Shown here: positions 52,840-60,724 of the stretch, piece after piece
Position numbering within the stretch: position 1 is the first letter of the stretch
Layout: every line of letters starts with the position of its first letter
Source of the DNA: Aquidulcibacter sp.
Lineage (GTDB): Bacteria > Pseudomonadota > Alphaproteobacteria > Caulobacterales > Aquidulcibacteraceae
Assembly: GCF_020253525.1 (NCBI RefSeq)
Contig: NZ_JADCBK010000027.1
Span: 1 to 64,000, forward strand
Direction: 5' to 3'
Length of the DNA stretch: 64,000 nucleotides
The notes under the pieces: generated by a model
What the model was told of the DNA's origin: nothing
Database searches by the model: none
The model's input: only the letters and a program-made list of their open reading frames with translations
Made by a program: the position numbers and the translations under genes

Positions 52840-55470
52840 ATGTCCATTCGATTGGCACTCTTAAGCAGCGCGGCTGCGCTTTTGCCTTTGGCATTAGCGA
52901 CGCCATCCTTGGCCCAGGTCGCGACGGTTCAGCCTGCAAATGCAACCGCGGTGCCCGTTACCTCCCAGCCGGTGGATCAGCCGGTGACCGAGGATGAGCA
53001 ACCGGTTGAAGAAATCGTCGTGCGGGCCCAGCGCGGCCCAAACTCAGTCCCCGGCGATGCGGTGCCAGAAACGACCTTGGACCCGGTTGAGATCACCGCC
53101 CTTGGCGCATCAAACATTGCTGAAGTGTTGGCGGCTTTGGGTCCGCGTGCCGGTTCCGGACGCGGACGCGGCAGTGGCCCGCCCGTTATTCTGTTGAATG
53201 GTCGCCGGATCGGTAGTTTTCGCGATGTCCAAGGCCTTGCCTCAGAAGCCATCTTGCGGGTGGAGATTTTCCCGGAAGCTACGGCCCTGCAATATGGCTA
53301 TTCGGCCGATCAGCGGGTTATCAACTTCATTCTGAAAGATAATTTTCGTGCGATCACCACAGAGCTCACCGCCGGCACCGCTGCTGAGGGAGAGCAGTCG
53401 CGCGGTGAAGTTGAGCTGGGCCTTTTGAGCATCGGGGCTAAAGGCCGTCTGTCAATCAATAGCGAAGTGTCCAGCCAGAACAGCGTCACGGAGGCCGATC
53501 GTGGTGTCCGTCGTGCTGCATCGCCGACGAGCACCGCTTTCCGGACTTTATTGCCCGAAACAAACGCAGCCGAGCTGGGGATCAGCTATAATCGTAATTT
53601 TGGCAAATCGATGGGGGCGACGTTTGACCTCCGTTTCGATTCCAATGAAAGCCAAAGTCTGCTGGGTCTGGCGGTAAGCCCAACAGGGCTGCCCGTTGCC
53701 AATGCATTCATTCAGCGCAATTCGCAGATTGACACGTCGCGCGCTGCCGTGACCGTCAATGGCACAACAGATGGCTGGCAATGGACAGCTACAGGTTCTG
53801 CCGATCAAACCAAGTCGGACACGAGAACCGTCTCGCCTTTGGCCGCCGCGCAAACAGCCAATTCCACCGCGACCGTCTATGAGGTCATTTACAACACCAC
53901 TGGCCCAATGATTGATGTGCCTGCGGGCCCAATCCGTGGGTCGTTCCGTATTGGCTATCAAGATCGCCAGCTCGAGTCAGAATCGGTGCGTAATGGCCTA
54001 ACCACCTTCACCAATCTCAGCCGCGGTGATGTTACCGGGCGCGGCAATCTCTCGATTCCGATCACCAGCCGTCGCTCTGGCTTCGGCGAGAGTTTTGGTG
54101 ATCTGAGCCTGAGTGTGAATGGCTTTTATACCGATTTATCTGATTTTGGCGGATTGCAAGGCGGTGGGCTGGGCGTGAATTGGTCCCCCCTCAGCAATGT
54201 CCGCCTCTCTGTTGCCTATGATGCTTCAGAAGCTGCACCCAGCATCCAGCAATTGGGTAATCCTGTTTTGGTGACGCCGGGTTCTGCCGTCTTTGACTTC
54301 CAAAGTGGGCAGACGGTGCTGGTCAACCGCACCAGTGGCGGAAATTCGGCCCTGAAAGCCGAAAGCCGAGCCGATACCACCTTCAGCGTCAATTATTCGC
54401 CCGCCAAGTTTGAAGGCCTCGATCTGACGCTGAGCTATGCCGTAAATACGAGCGAAGACACGATCGCTTCCTTCCCTTTGCTGACCCCGGCGCTTGAGGC
54501 AGCCTATCCAAGGCGATTTGAGCGCAATAGTGCGGGCGTTCTAACTGGAATTGACCAGCGGCCGATCAATTACGACTCTGCCGACAGCACGATTTTGCGC
54601 TATGGATTCTCCTTCTCCAAAGGTTTTGGTCCCCAGATTGGGCGTGGCGCAGGTGGTCCCCCGATCGGTTTTGGCGGTGGGCAACGGCCCCCCGCACCCG
54701 CAAGTTCGACAACAACTGGCCAAGCAGGTGCCGCCGGCACTCGGCCAAATCGGCCGCAATCTGGCGACGGGCAAGCGCCTGCCGCAGCCCCTGGTCAACC
54801 CAATCAACAAACAGGTCAGCGCCCCGCTTCTGCGCCATCGTCAACACCGGCTGCGGGTGGCCCCGGGGGCTTTGGTGGTTTCGGTGGTGGACGCGGCGGT
54901 CCCCCGCCGGGTGTCTTCTTCGGCGGTTTTGGCGGTGGCGGCTTTGGCGGCGGTCCGGGTGGCGGACCAGGTGGTCAAGCAGGCCGCTGGAGCATCTCCA
55001 TCTTCCATTCCATCAAGTTGGAAGACTCCATCGTTTTGGCCCCCAATCTGCCCAAGCTTGATCTGCTTGACGGGGCGGCCGTCGACGATGGCGGTGGGGC
55101 GCGCCGTCATACGGTCGAATTCAATGGGGGATGGTCCTATATGGGGATCGGCTTCCGAGCCTTTGGCGAATGGCGCGGTGAGAGCAAAATCATCGCAAGC
55201 GCAAGTGGCGTCCCAGGTGCCACCGACCTCTATTTCGACGATCAGCTCACCTTCAATCTGCGCGGCTTCTTGAATTTTGAAGCGCGGCCGCAATGGGTCA
55301 AAAAGGCACCTTTCTTGAAGGGGTCACGCCTCATTCTCCGGGTCGATAATCTGACTGACTCTGCCCAGATTGTCCGCGACTCTGCCGGCAATACACCTGA
55401 GGCCTACCAAAAGGCCTTGCTGACCCCGCGTGGCCGTTCTGTGGAGCTGAGTTTCAGAAAGCAGTTCTAG
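52840..55470 (+). CDS. TonB-dependent receptor with a glycine-rich insert
   Basis: An outer-membrane receptor of about 876 residues. Signal peptide MSIRLALLSSAAALLPLALATPSLA. Plug domain with EEIVVRAQ, VEITALGASNIAEVLAALGP, PPVILLNGRRIGSFRDV and ATALQYGYSADQRVINFILK. The barrel follows, ending in the aromatic F of SFRKQF. Residues about 600-715 are a proline/alanine then glycine-rich low-complexity insert (GGFGGFGGGRGGPPPG). Substrate unknown. The track's longer start is not needed. It precedes rpmH by 118 bases. Confidence 0.85.
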   Translation: MSIRLALLSSAAALLPLALATPSLAQVATVQPANATAVPVTSQPVDQPVTEDEQPVEEIVVRAQRGPNSVPGDAVPETTLDPVEITALGASNIAEVLAALGPRAGSGRGRGSGPPVILLNGRRIGSFRDVQGLASEAILRVEIFPEATALQYGYSADQRVINFILKDNFRAITTELTAGTAAEGEQSRGEVELGLLSIGAKGRLSINSEVSSQNSVTEADRGVRRAASPTSTAFRTLLPETNAAELGISYNRNFGKSMGATFDLRFDSNESQSLLGLAVSPTGLPVANAFIQRNSQIDTSRAAVTVNGTTDGWQWTATGSADQTKSDTRTVSPLAAAQTANSTATVYEVIYNTTGPMIDVPAGPIRGSFRIGYQDRQLESESVRNGLTTFTNLSRGDVTGRGNLSIPITSRRSGFGESFGDLSLSVNGFYTDLSDFGGLQGGGLGVNWSPLSNVRLSVAYDASEAAPSIQQLGNPVLVTPGSAVFDFQSGQTVLVNRTSGGNSALKAESRADTTFSVNYSPAKFEGLDLTLSYAVNTSEDTIASFPLLTPALEAAYPRRFERNSAGVLTGIDQRPINYDSADSTILRYGFSFSKGFGPQIGRGAGGPPIGFGGGQRPPAPASSTTTGQAGAAGTRPNRPQSGDGQAPAAAPGQPNQQTGQRPASAPSSTPAAGGPGGFGGFGGGRGGPPPGVFFGGFGGGGFGGGPGGGPGGQAGRWSISIFHSIKLEDSIVLAPNLPKLDLLDGAAVDDGGGARRHTVEFNGGWSYMGIGFRAFGEWRGESKIIASASGVPGATDLYFDDQLTFNLRGFLNFEARPQWVKKAPFLKGSRLILRVDNLTDSAQIVRDSAGNTPEAYQKALLTPRGRSVELSFRKQF

Positions 55471-55484
55471 GTCGCCAAACCCAG

Positions 55485-55504
55485 TCTCTGCCTGCGCGCA
55501 GAGA
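55485..55504. terminator. Weak hairpin after the TonB receptor gene
   Basis: TCTCTGC and GCAGAGA pair around CTGCGC beginning 15 bases after the receptor stop. No T-tract follows, so termination is uncertain; it could also be part of the rpmH leader. Confidence 0.35.
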
Positions 55505-55587
55505 TTGACTCTTAGCCAAGCGCTCTGTAACAGCGCGCGTTCAAATTTCTTCTCGATCAAGGCGGTTGTCCGCCAGGAGTAACTGTC

Positions 55588-55722
55588 GTGAAACGCACGT
55601 TTCAACCATCTAACCTCGTCCGCGCTCGTCGCCATGGTTTCCGCGCCCGTATGGCCACCAAAGGCGGCCGTCTGGTTTTGGCCCGTCGTCGCGCCAAAGG
55701 CCGTAAGCGTCTGAGCGCTTAA
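55588..55722 (+). CDS. rpmH: Ribosomal protein bL34
   Basis: Missing from the ORF track because it is short. GTG at 55588 preceded by CAGGAGT gives the 44-residue sequence [20 protein letters not shown]...[14 protein letters not shown], a perfect L34 with its arginine-rich helix. 26 bases later comes rnpA, the standard order. Confidence 0.98.
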   Translation: MKRTFQPSNLVRARRHGFRARMATKGGRLVLARRRAKGRKRLSA

Positions 55723-55747
55723 GGGTTCCGGCGGCCTGGGCAGTCTC

Positions 55748-56152
55748 ATGTCCGATAGTCCGCCTGCCATTATTGATCGGCTGACCATTCGTCGTCAGTT
55801 TTTGCATGTCGCTCAGGGTCGTAAGGCCGCTGGGCGATTTGTGTTATTGCAGGTCCGTCAGACTTCCGATGCAGCCGCCCAATCCAAAGGCCTCATCCGT
55901 TATGGTCTGACGGCTTCAAAGAAAGTCGGCAATGCGGTCAGCCGCAATCGGGCCCGCCGCCGTCTGCGCGCAGCGATGTTACAGCTATTGCCTCTTCATG
56001 GTCGCCCTGGTTTTGACTATGTAGCAGTCGCGCGTACTGCAACTGTGACAGTGGAATGGCCCGCCTTGCTTGACGACTTGACCACCCTGTTCTTAAGGCT
56101 GTCCGCAAAGTCTGCCTCTCCGCCTGTTACACCCGCCACAGCCACATCTTAG
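55748..56152 (+). CDS. rnpA: Ribonuclease P protein component
   Basis: Basic protein subunit of RNase P, which trims tRNA 5' ends. A 134-residue protein with IRRQFLHVAQGRKAAGRF and the RNA-binding signature KKVGNAVSRNRARRRLRAA. C-terminal tail beyond about residue 118 is alanine/serine/proline-rich. Between rpmH and yidC as usual; the RNA subunit is not in the window. Confidence 0.96.
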   Translation: MSDSPPAIIDRLTIRRQFLHVAQGRKAAGRFVLLQVRQTSDAAAQSKGLIRYGLTASKKVGNAVSRNRARRRLRAAMLQLLPLHGRPGFDYVAVARTATVTVEWPALLDDLTTLFLRLSAKSASPPVTPATATS

Positions 56153-56173
56153 AAGCTGATAGCAAGGACCCCA

Positions 56174-58000
56174 ATGTCCCCGTCTCCTATGTCTCCGCCA
56201 CCCTCAGCGCCTGATACCAAGAACCTCGCAATCGCGATCGGCTTGTCGTTAGCGATCTTGCTTGGCTTCCAATATTTTTATGAGATGCCGCGCGAGAAGG
56301 CGCGTATGGCAGAGATGGCGCAAAAGCAGGAAGCCCAAGCCGCGGCGCAAAAATCTGCTGCGGCGCAACCAGCTGTCACACCCGTGCAAGCCGCGGCCGC
56401 TGCGGGACAACCTGTCAGCCGTCCCGATGCCTTGGGCTTGAGCCAACGTATCGGCATTGATGCGGACGCTGTCAGCGGGACAGTCTCGACTTTGGGTGGT
56501 CGGTTCGATGATTTGGTGCTGAAGCGCTATGATGAAACCATCAAGAAAGATTCCAAAGCGGTGACGTTGTTGCACCCGCAAGGCACGGCCGATGGCTATT
56601 ATGCTTTCTTTGGCTTTACAGCTCCCGATGGCAGCGCTGGCGCTTTGCCGGGGCCTAACACGGTCTGGCAAGCCACTCCTGGCGAAAAGCTAACGCCAAC
56701 GACACCCATCACCCTGACCTATAACAATGGGCAAGGCCTGACGTTTAAGCGTGTCGTGAAGGTGGATAAGAATTATCTATTCACCGTTACAGATACCGTT
56801 GTGAATGCCGGTGCGGCACCCGTGACGCTGCAGCCTTATGGCGCGATACGTCGTCATGCAAAGCCAAAAGAGCCACCGAATGGGATCAACCACGAAGGCA
56901 TGGTTGGCGTATTTGATGGCAAACTGAAATTGATGAGCTACCAAAAGCTGGAGAAGGGTGAGGCTCTGCAACAAGCCAGTACCGGTGGTTGGCTCGGCAT
57001 CACCGACAAATATTGGCTTTCGGCCCTGATTCCCGATCAAAAGGCCAAGGTGGACGGAGCTTACAAAGTTACCCAATTGCCGAATGAAGAAGTGTTTGAA
57101 GCCAGCTTCATTGCCGCACCTGTTGCCTTGGGTGCGGGCCAAACCTTGACCACAACCCAGCACCTCTATGCAGGCTCAAAGCGCGTGTCGGAATTGCGCA
57201 CTCTTGGCCAAGAACTCGGGCTGCAGCGCTTTCAGGATGCCGTCGACTGGGGGATGTTTTGGTTCCTGACCAAGCCATTCTACGCCATGCTGATGTTCTT
57301 CAATGGCTTGATCGGCAATAATATCGGTATTGCCATTCTTATGGTCACCGTTGTGATCAAGGTCGTGACCTTCCCCTTGGTTTATTCCAGCTATAAGAGC
57401 TTTGCGAAACTGCGCGATCTCGCCCCCAAAATGGCGGAGATCAAAGAGCGCTTTGCCGCCGATGTGCAGCGTCAGCAGCAAGAGACCATGAAGCTTTATC
57501 AGACAGAGAAGATCAATCCGGTCGCGGGCTGTATTCCAGCTTTGCTACAAATGCCGATCTTCTTTGCCTTGTTTAAGGTTCTCTCGATTTCGCTAGAATT
57601 GCGTCATGCGCCCTTCTACGGCTGGATTTCTGACCTGTCGGCCAAAGATCCAACCACGATCTTCAATCTCTTCGGTCTGCTACCCTATGACCCGACGGCG
57701 ATCCCCATTATCGGCACCTTCTTGGCGATTGGTGCTTGGCCAATCCTCTATGGTGTGTCGTTCTGGTTGTTGCAGAAGATGCAGCCGACCGCGACCGATC
57801 CGTTGCAGGCACAAATTTTTGCGCTCATGCCGTGGATCTTCGTCTTCGTATTCGCAGGCTTTGGTTCGGGCCTCGTGATCTATTACACTTGGTCAAACCT
57901 GCTGACGATCGTGCAGCAATATGTGATCTCGAAGCGGTCAGGTACTTCTAACCCAATTGACGAGTTCTTTGCTAAACTCGGCAAGAAAAAGACCGCCTGA
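56174..58000 (+). CDS. yidC: Membrane protein insertase YidC
   Basis: Inserts and folds inner-membrane proteins with or without Sec. The 608-residue protein has an N-terminal helix (LAIAIGLSLAILLGFQYFY), a large periplasmic P1 domain (about 75-350), then the conserved insertase core with FYAMLMFFNGLIGNNIGIAI, PAGCI-like VAGCIPALLQMPIFFALF and WSNLLTIVQQYVI. AAGQ-rich linker near residues 45-75. Start supported by AAGGA. engB begins two bases after the stop. Confidence 0.97.
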   Translation: MSPSPMSPPPSAPDTKNLAIAIGLSLAILLGFQYFYEMPREKARMAEMAQKQEAQAAAQKSAAAQPAVTPVQAAAAAGQPVSRPDALGLSQRIGIDADAVSGTVSTLGGRFDDLVLKRYDETIKKDSKAVTLLHPQGTADGYYAFFGFTAPDGSAGALPGPNTVWQATPGEKLTPTTPITLTYNNGQGLTFKRVVKVDKNYLFTVTDTVVNAGAAPVTLQPYGAIRRHAKPKEPPNGINHEGMVGVFDGKLKLMSYQKLEKGEALQQASTGGWLGITDKYWLSALIPDQKAKVDGAYKVTQLPNEEVFEASFIAAPVALGAGQTLTTTQHLYAGSKRVSELRTLGQELGLQRFQDAVDWGMFWFLTKPFYAMLMFFNGLIGNNIGIAILMVTVVIKVVTFPLVYSSYKSFAKLRDLAPKMAEIKERFAADVQRQQQETMKLYQTEKINPVAGCIPALLQMPIFFALFKVLSISLELRHAPFYGWISDLSAKDPTTIFNLFGLLPYDPTAIPIIGTFLAIGAWPILYGVSFWLLQKMQPTATDPLQAQIFALMPWIFVFVFAGFGSGLVIYYTWSNLLTIVQQYVISKRSGTSNPIDEFFAKLGKKKTA

Positions 58001-58002
58001 TT

Positions 58003-58659
58003 ATGTCTGAACCAATGGCTCCTATGCGTGACCTCCCACCGGGGGAACGCTTGTTTCGCTTGGAGCCGCGCTTCCTGTGGGCCGCTAAGACCATGTCGGA
58101 CTTGCCGCCCATGGGGGCACCCGAAGTGTGCTTTGCCGGTCGGTCCAATGTCGGCAAGTCCAGTTTGGTAAATGCCTTGGTCGGGCGCAAAGGTCTGGCC
58201 CGGGCATCGTCAGAACCTGGGCGCACCCGCGAGCTGATCTTCTTTGCCATTGCCGGCAAGGATGAGGTCGAGCGTATTCGGATTGTTGACCTACCCGGCT
58301 ATGGCCATGCGGTGGCATCAAAGGCAGAGATCGCGCGCTGGAACGAGGCAACGCGTGACTTCTTGCGTGGCCGCGCCACGTTGAAGCGGGCCTTTGTTCT
58401 GGTCGACAGCCGCCATGGGTTAAAACCCAATGATCTGGACGTCATGCGCATGCTGGATAGTTCTGCCTTGTCGTATCAAATCATCCTGACAAAGGTTGAT
58501 AAATTGAAGAAGGGGGAGCTGGATGCGGTTCTTGCTGTCACAAAAGAGGCCCTCAAGAAGCGTCCCGCTGCACATCCTGAGGTTCTCCCAATCTCTTCCC
58601 ATGAAAACCTCGGCATTGGGCAATTACGAGAAGAAATCGCTTCCTTATCGGTAACGTAA
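58003..58659 (+). CDS. engB: Ribosome biogenesis GTPase EngB (YsxC)
   Basis: A 218-residue GTPase for 50S assembly. G1 GRSNVGKSSLVNAL, G2 PGRTRELIFF, G3 DLPGYGHA, G4 TKVDKL, G5 ISSHENLG. Two bases after yidC; the rpmH-rnpA-yidC-engB series is complete except yidD, which is elsewhere in the window. No terminator was clear after it. Confidence 0.96.
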   Translation: MSEPMAPMRDLPPGERLFRLEPRFLWAAKTMSDLPPMGAPEVCFAGRSNVGKSSLVNALVGRKGLARASSEPGRTRELIFFAIAGKDEVERIRIVDLPGYGHAVASKAEIARWNEATRDFLRGRATLKRAFVLVDSRHGLKPNDLDVMRMLDSSALSYQIILTKVDKLKKGELDAVLAVTKEALKKRPAAHPEVLPISSHENLGIGQLREEIASLSVT

Positions 58660-58950
58660 AATTTTTCATTCAAATACAGTGTGATATTCCCCTGTTGCGC
58701 GAAAACAATCCAGCATTTGGCTCGGGCAATTGGCTCTTTCGCCTTTTTGGGACTTGAAGTCCTCACTACTCTAGATTTTCTGACTGATACCAAAGACTTG
58801 AATAAAAAAACCTCCGTTCGCTTGACCCAAAGTTAAGGAGTTTCTGCGAGATTTTACCGAAAAACGTGGGCAATTTTGTTCGGTATGGGATTCATAAACG
58901 CAATGGTGCAGTGCTTGACGCCTCTCCAAATGCTACAAACTGAGCGACGC
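58660..58950. other. Intergenic region before the hybrid kinase
   Basis: No gene fits. It holds the palindrome GGACTTGAAGTCC (58750-58762), an AT-rich stretch near 58800 with AAAAAAA, and possible promoter elements, none decisive. The minus-strand ORF 58476-58793 is judged spurious because it overlaps engB. Confidence 0.5.
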
Positions 58951-59052
58951 ATGCAGCCAAGCAGCTTGCGCGTGCCCGCCCGGCTGCGTTGCCCTGTTGG
59001 ACTGGCTGGTACGACCTTTGAGACTGGCCTTCTGGACTGGGTGCCCATATGA
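58951..59052 (+). CDS. Possible 33-residue leader ORF
   Basis: ATG at 58951 reads MQPSSLRVPARLRCPVGLAG... and stops as ATGA at the kinase start (59049). The overlap is the type used for translational coupling, but there is no family similarity and no clear ribosome site. It may be only chance within the upstream leader. Confidence 0.25.
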   Translation: MQPSSLRVPARLRCPVGLAGTTFETGLLDWVPI

Positions 59053-60716
59053 GTTCGCCCGCCGCAAGCATCGATCATTTCGTCCGAACAGACTTTGCAC
59101 GGGTCTTGGTTGTGGACGACGATCCCATCCTGCGTGAATTTGCCGTCTCGCACCTGACGAGCCCCAGTATCGAGGTAAGTGTTGCAGAGGATGGGCTGAT
59201 TGCGCTGGAAGCTTTGCGTAAAGGTGACTTTGACGTTGCGCTCGTCGATCTCGACATGCCGAATATGAATGGCTTTGAGCTGATGGAAGCCATGGGCCGC
59301 GACCCGCGCTTGATGGGTCTGCCGGTGGTCGTAATTACCGGGCGCGACGACATGGAGGCGATTGATTTGGCCTTTGCCGCTGGCGCGACCTCCTTTGTCG
59401 TCAAGCCGATCAATTGGCGTCTGATAACCCATCAATTAGCTTATGTGCTTCGAAATAGTCGGTCTGAGGCTGCAATTCGCCAAGCCCGGGCTGCAGCCGA
59501 ATCTGCCAGCAAAGCCAAAAGCATATTCCTCGCCAACATGAGCCATGAGATTCGTACGCCTCTCAATGGGGTCATTGGTTTGGCTGGGGCTTTGAGCCGG
59601 ACCCCGCTCAGCGATGAGCAGTTCGAAATGGTTAGCCTCATCCGTCAATCGGGCCAGACGCTTGAGCGCTTTTTGACCGACATCCTTGACGTGTCCAAGA
59701 TCGAAGCGGGCAAGTTAACCCTTCAAGTCGACACGTTCGATCTTGTCGAAGCAATCGAGGCGGCTGTGCATTTGATGCAGACAGCCGCGACAGAGAAATT
59801 CCTCAAATTCAGCTTGAGCTTTGGGGATACCGCACGCGGGCTTTTCAAAGGCGATGTTGTCCGCATTCGCCAGATCGTTTCGAACCTCGCCTCGAACGCG
59901 GTTAAGTTCACCAAAGAGGGCCAGGTTACGGTTCAGGTCGATGTGATCGAGCCCGAAGTCGATGAGGAAGTCGCGACCTTAGTCGTCAAGGTTTCCGACA
60001 CGGGTATCGGGTTTGACAAAGAAGCCCGCGCCCGCTTGTTCAATCGCTTTGAACAAGCCGACGGATCGATCACCCGCCAATTTGGTGGCACAGGCCTTGG
60101 CCTGTCCATTTGTAAGGCCCTGTCAGAGATGATGGACGGCTCTATCAGCGTCGTGTCGATCCCCAACCAAGGTTCAACCTTTACCGTAAAGCTGCCGCTG
60201 AAACGGTCTATGCCACTGGATGCATTTGACATCCTACGCACGATGCAGCCTGCCGTGCCAAAGCAAAATGTGGCAGCCTCGGGCGAGGCAGAGCGCCTCT
60301 TGCGCATTCTATTGGCCGAGGATCACCCAACCAATCAACGCGTTGTGGCCATGATCTTGCAGCCCTATGGCGTGGACCTCACCGTGGTGGAAAATGGCGT
60401 GAAGGCCTTGGAGGCTTTCCAAGCGGATAAGTTTGATGTCGTTTTGATGGACATGCAGATGCCTGAAATGGATGGCTTGAAGGCGACACAGGCAATCCGT
60501 GCTTATGAATTGACCGCCAACCTCCCCCGCACACCCATTGCCATGCTCAGCGCGAATGCCATGAAAGAACATGTCGAGCAGGCCTTACAGGCCGGGTGCG
60601 ACGTCCATATTGCAAAGCCTGTCACGCCTGAATCCTTGGCGAAAGGCATTGAAGCGGCTCTCGCGGGGGCCATTGCCAGCCATCAAGGTGAAAGCCCCGC
60701 TTTGGAGCGTGCCTAA
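59049..60716 (+). CDS. Hybrid sensor kinase with receiver domains at both ends
   Basis: A 555-residue cytoplasmic protein: receiver 1 (about 17-135; acidic DDD at 23-25, D67 in [13 protein letters not shown]119), HisKA with H166 in [15 protein letters not shown], HATPase (N box [13 protein letters not shown]1 VSDTGIGF, G2 [10 protein letters not shown]), and receiver 2 (about 418-535; [12 protein letters not shown] in [13 protein letters not shown] in HIAKPVTPE). No sensor domain or membrane helix, so input is likely a phosphate relay. Convergent with divL, nine bases apart. Confidence 0.9.
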   Translation: MSSPAASIDHFVRTDFARVLVVDDDPILREFAVSHLTSPSIEVSVAEDGLIALEALRKGDFDVALVDLDMPNMNGFELMEAMGRDPRLMGLPVVVITGRDDMEAIDLAFAAGATSFVVKPINWRLITHQLAYVLRNSRSEAAIRQARAAAESASKAKSIFLANMSHEIRTPLNGVIGLAGALSRTPLSDEQFEMVSLIRQSGQTLERFLTDILDVSKIEAGKLTLQVDTFDLVEAIEAAVHLMQTAATEKFLKFSLSFGDTARGLFKGDVVRIRQIVSNLASNAVKFTKEGQVTVQVDVIEPEVDEEVATLVVKVSDTGIGFDKEARARLFNRFEQADGSITRQFGGTGLGLSICKALSEMMDGSISVVSIPNQGSTFTVKLPLKRSMPLDAFDILRTMQPAVPKQNVAASGEAERLLRILLAEDHPTNQRVVAMILQPYGVDLTVVENGVKALEAFQADKFDVVLMDMQMPEMDGLKATQAIRAYELTANLPRTPIAMLSANAMKEHVEQALQAGCDVHIAKPVTPESLAKGIEAALAGAIASHQGESPALERA

Positions 60717-60724
60717 GGCCCAGT

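Noticed and set aside
55470-55588. Replication origin near rpmH
   Set aside because: No DnaA-box cluster (TTATCCACA type) was seen, and alphaproteobacterial origins usually lie elsewhere.
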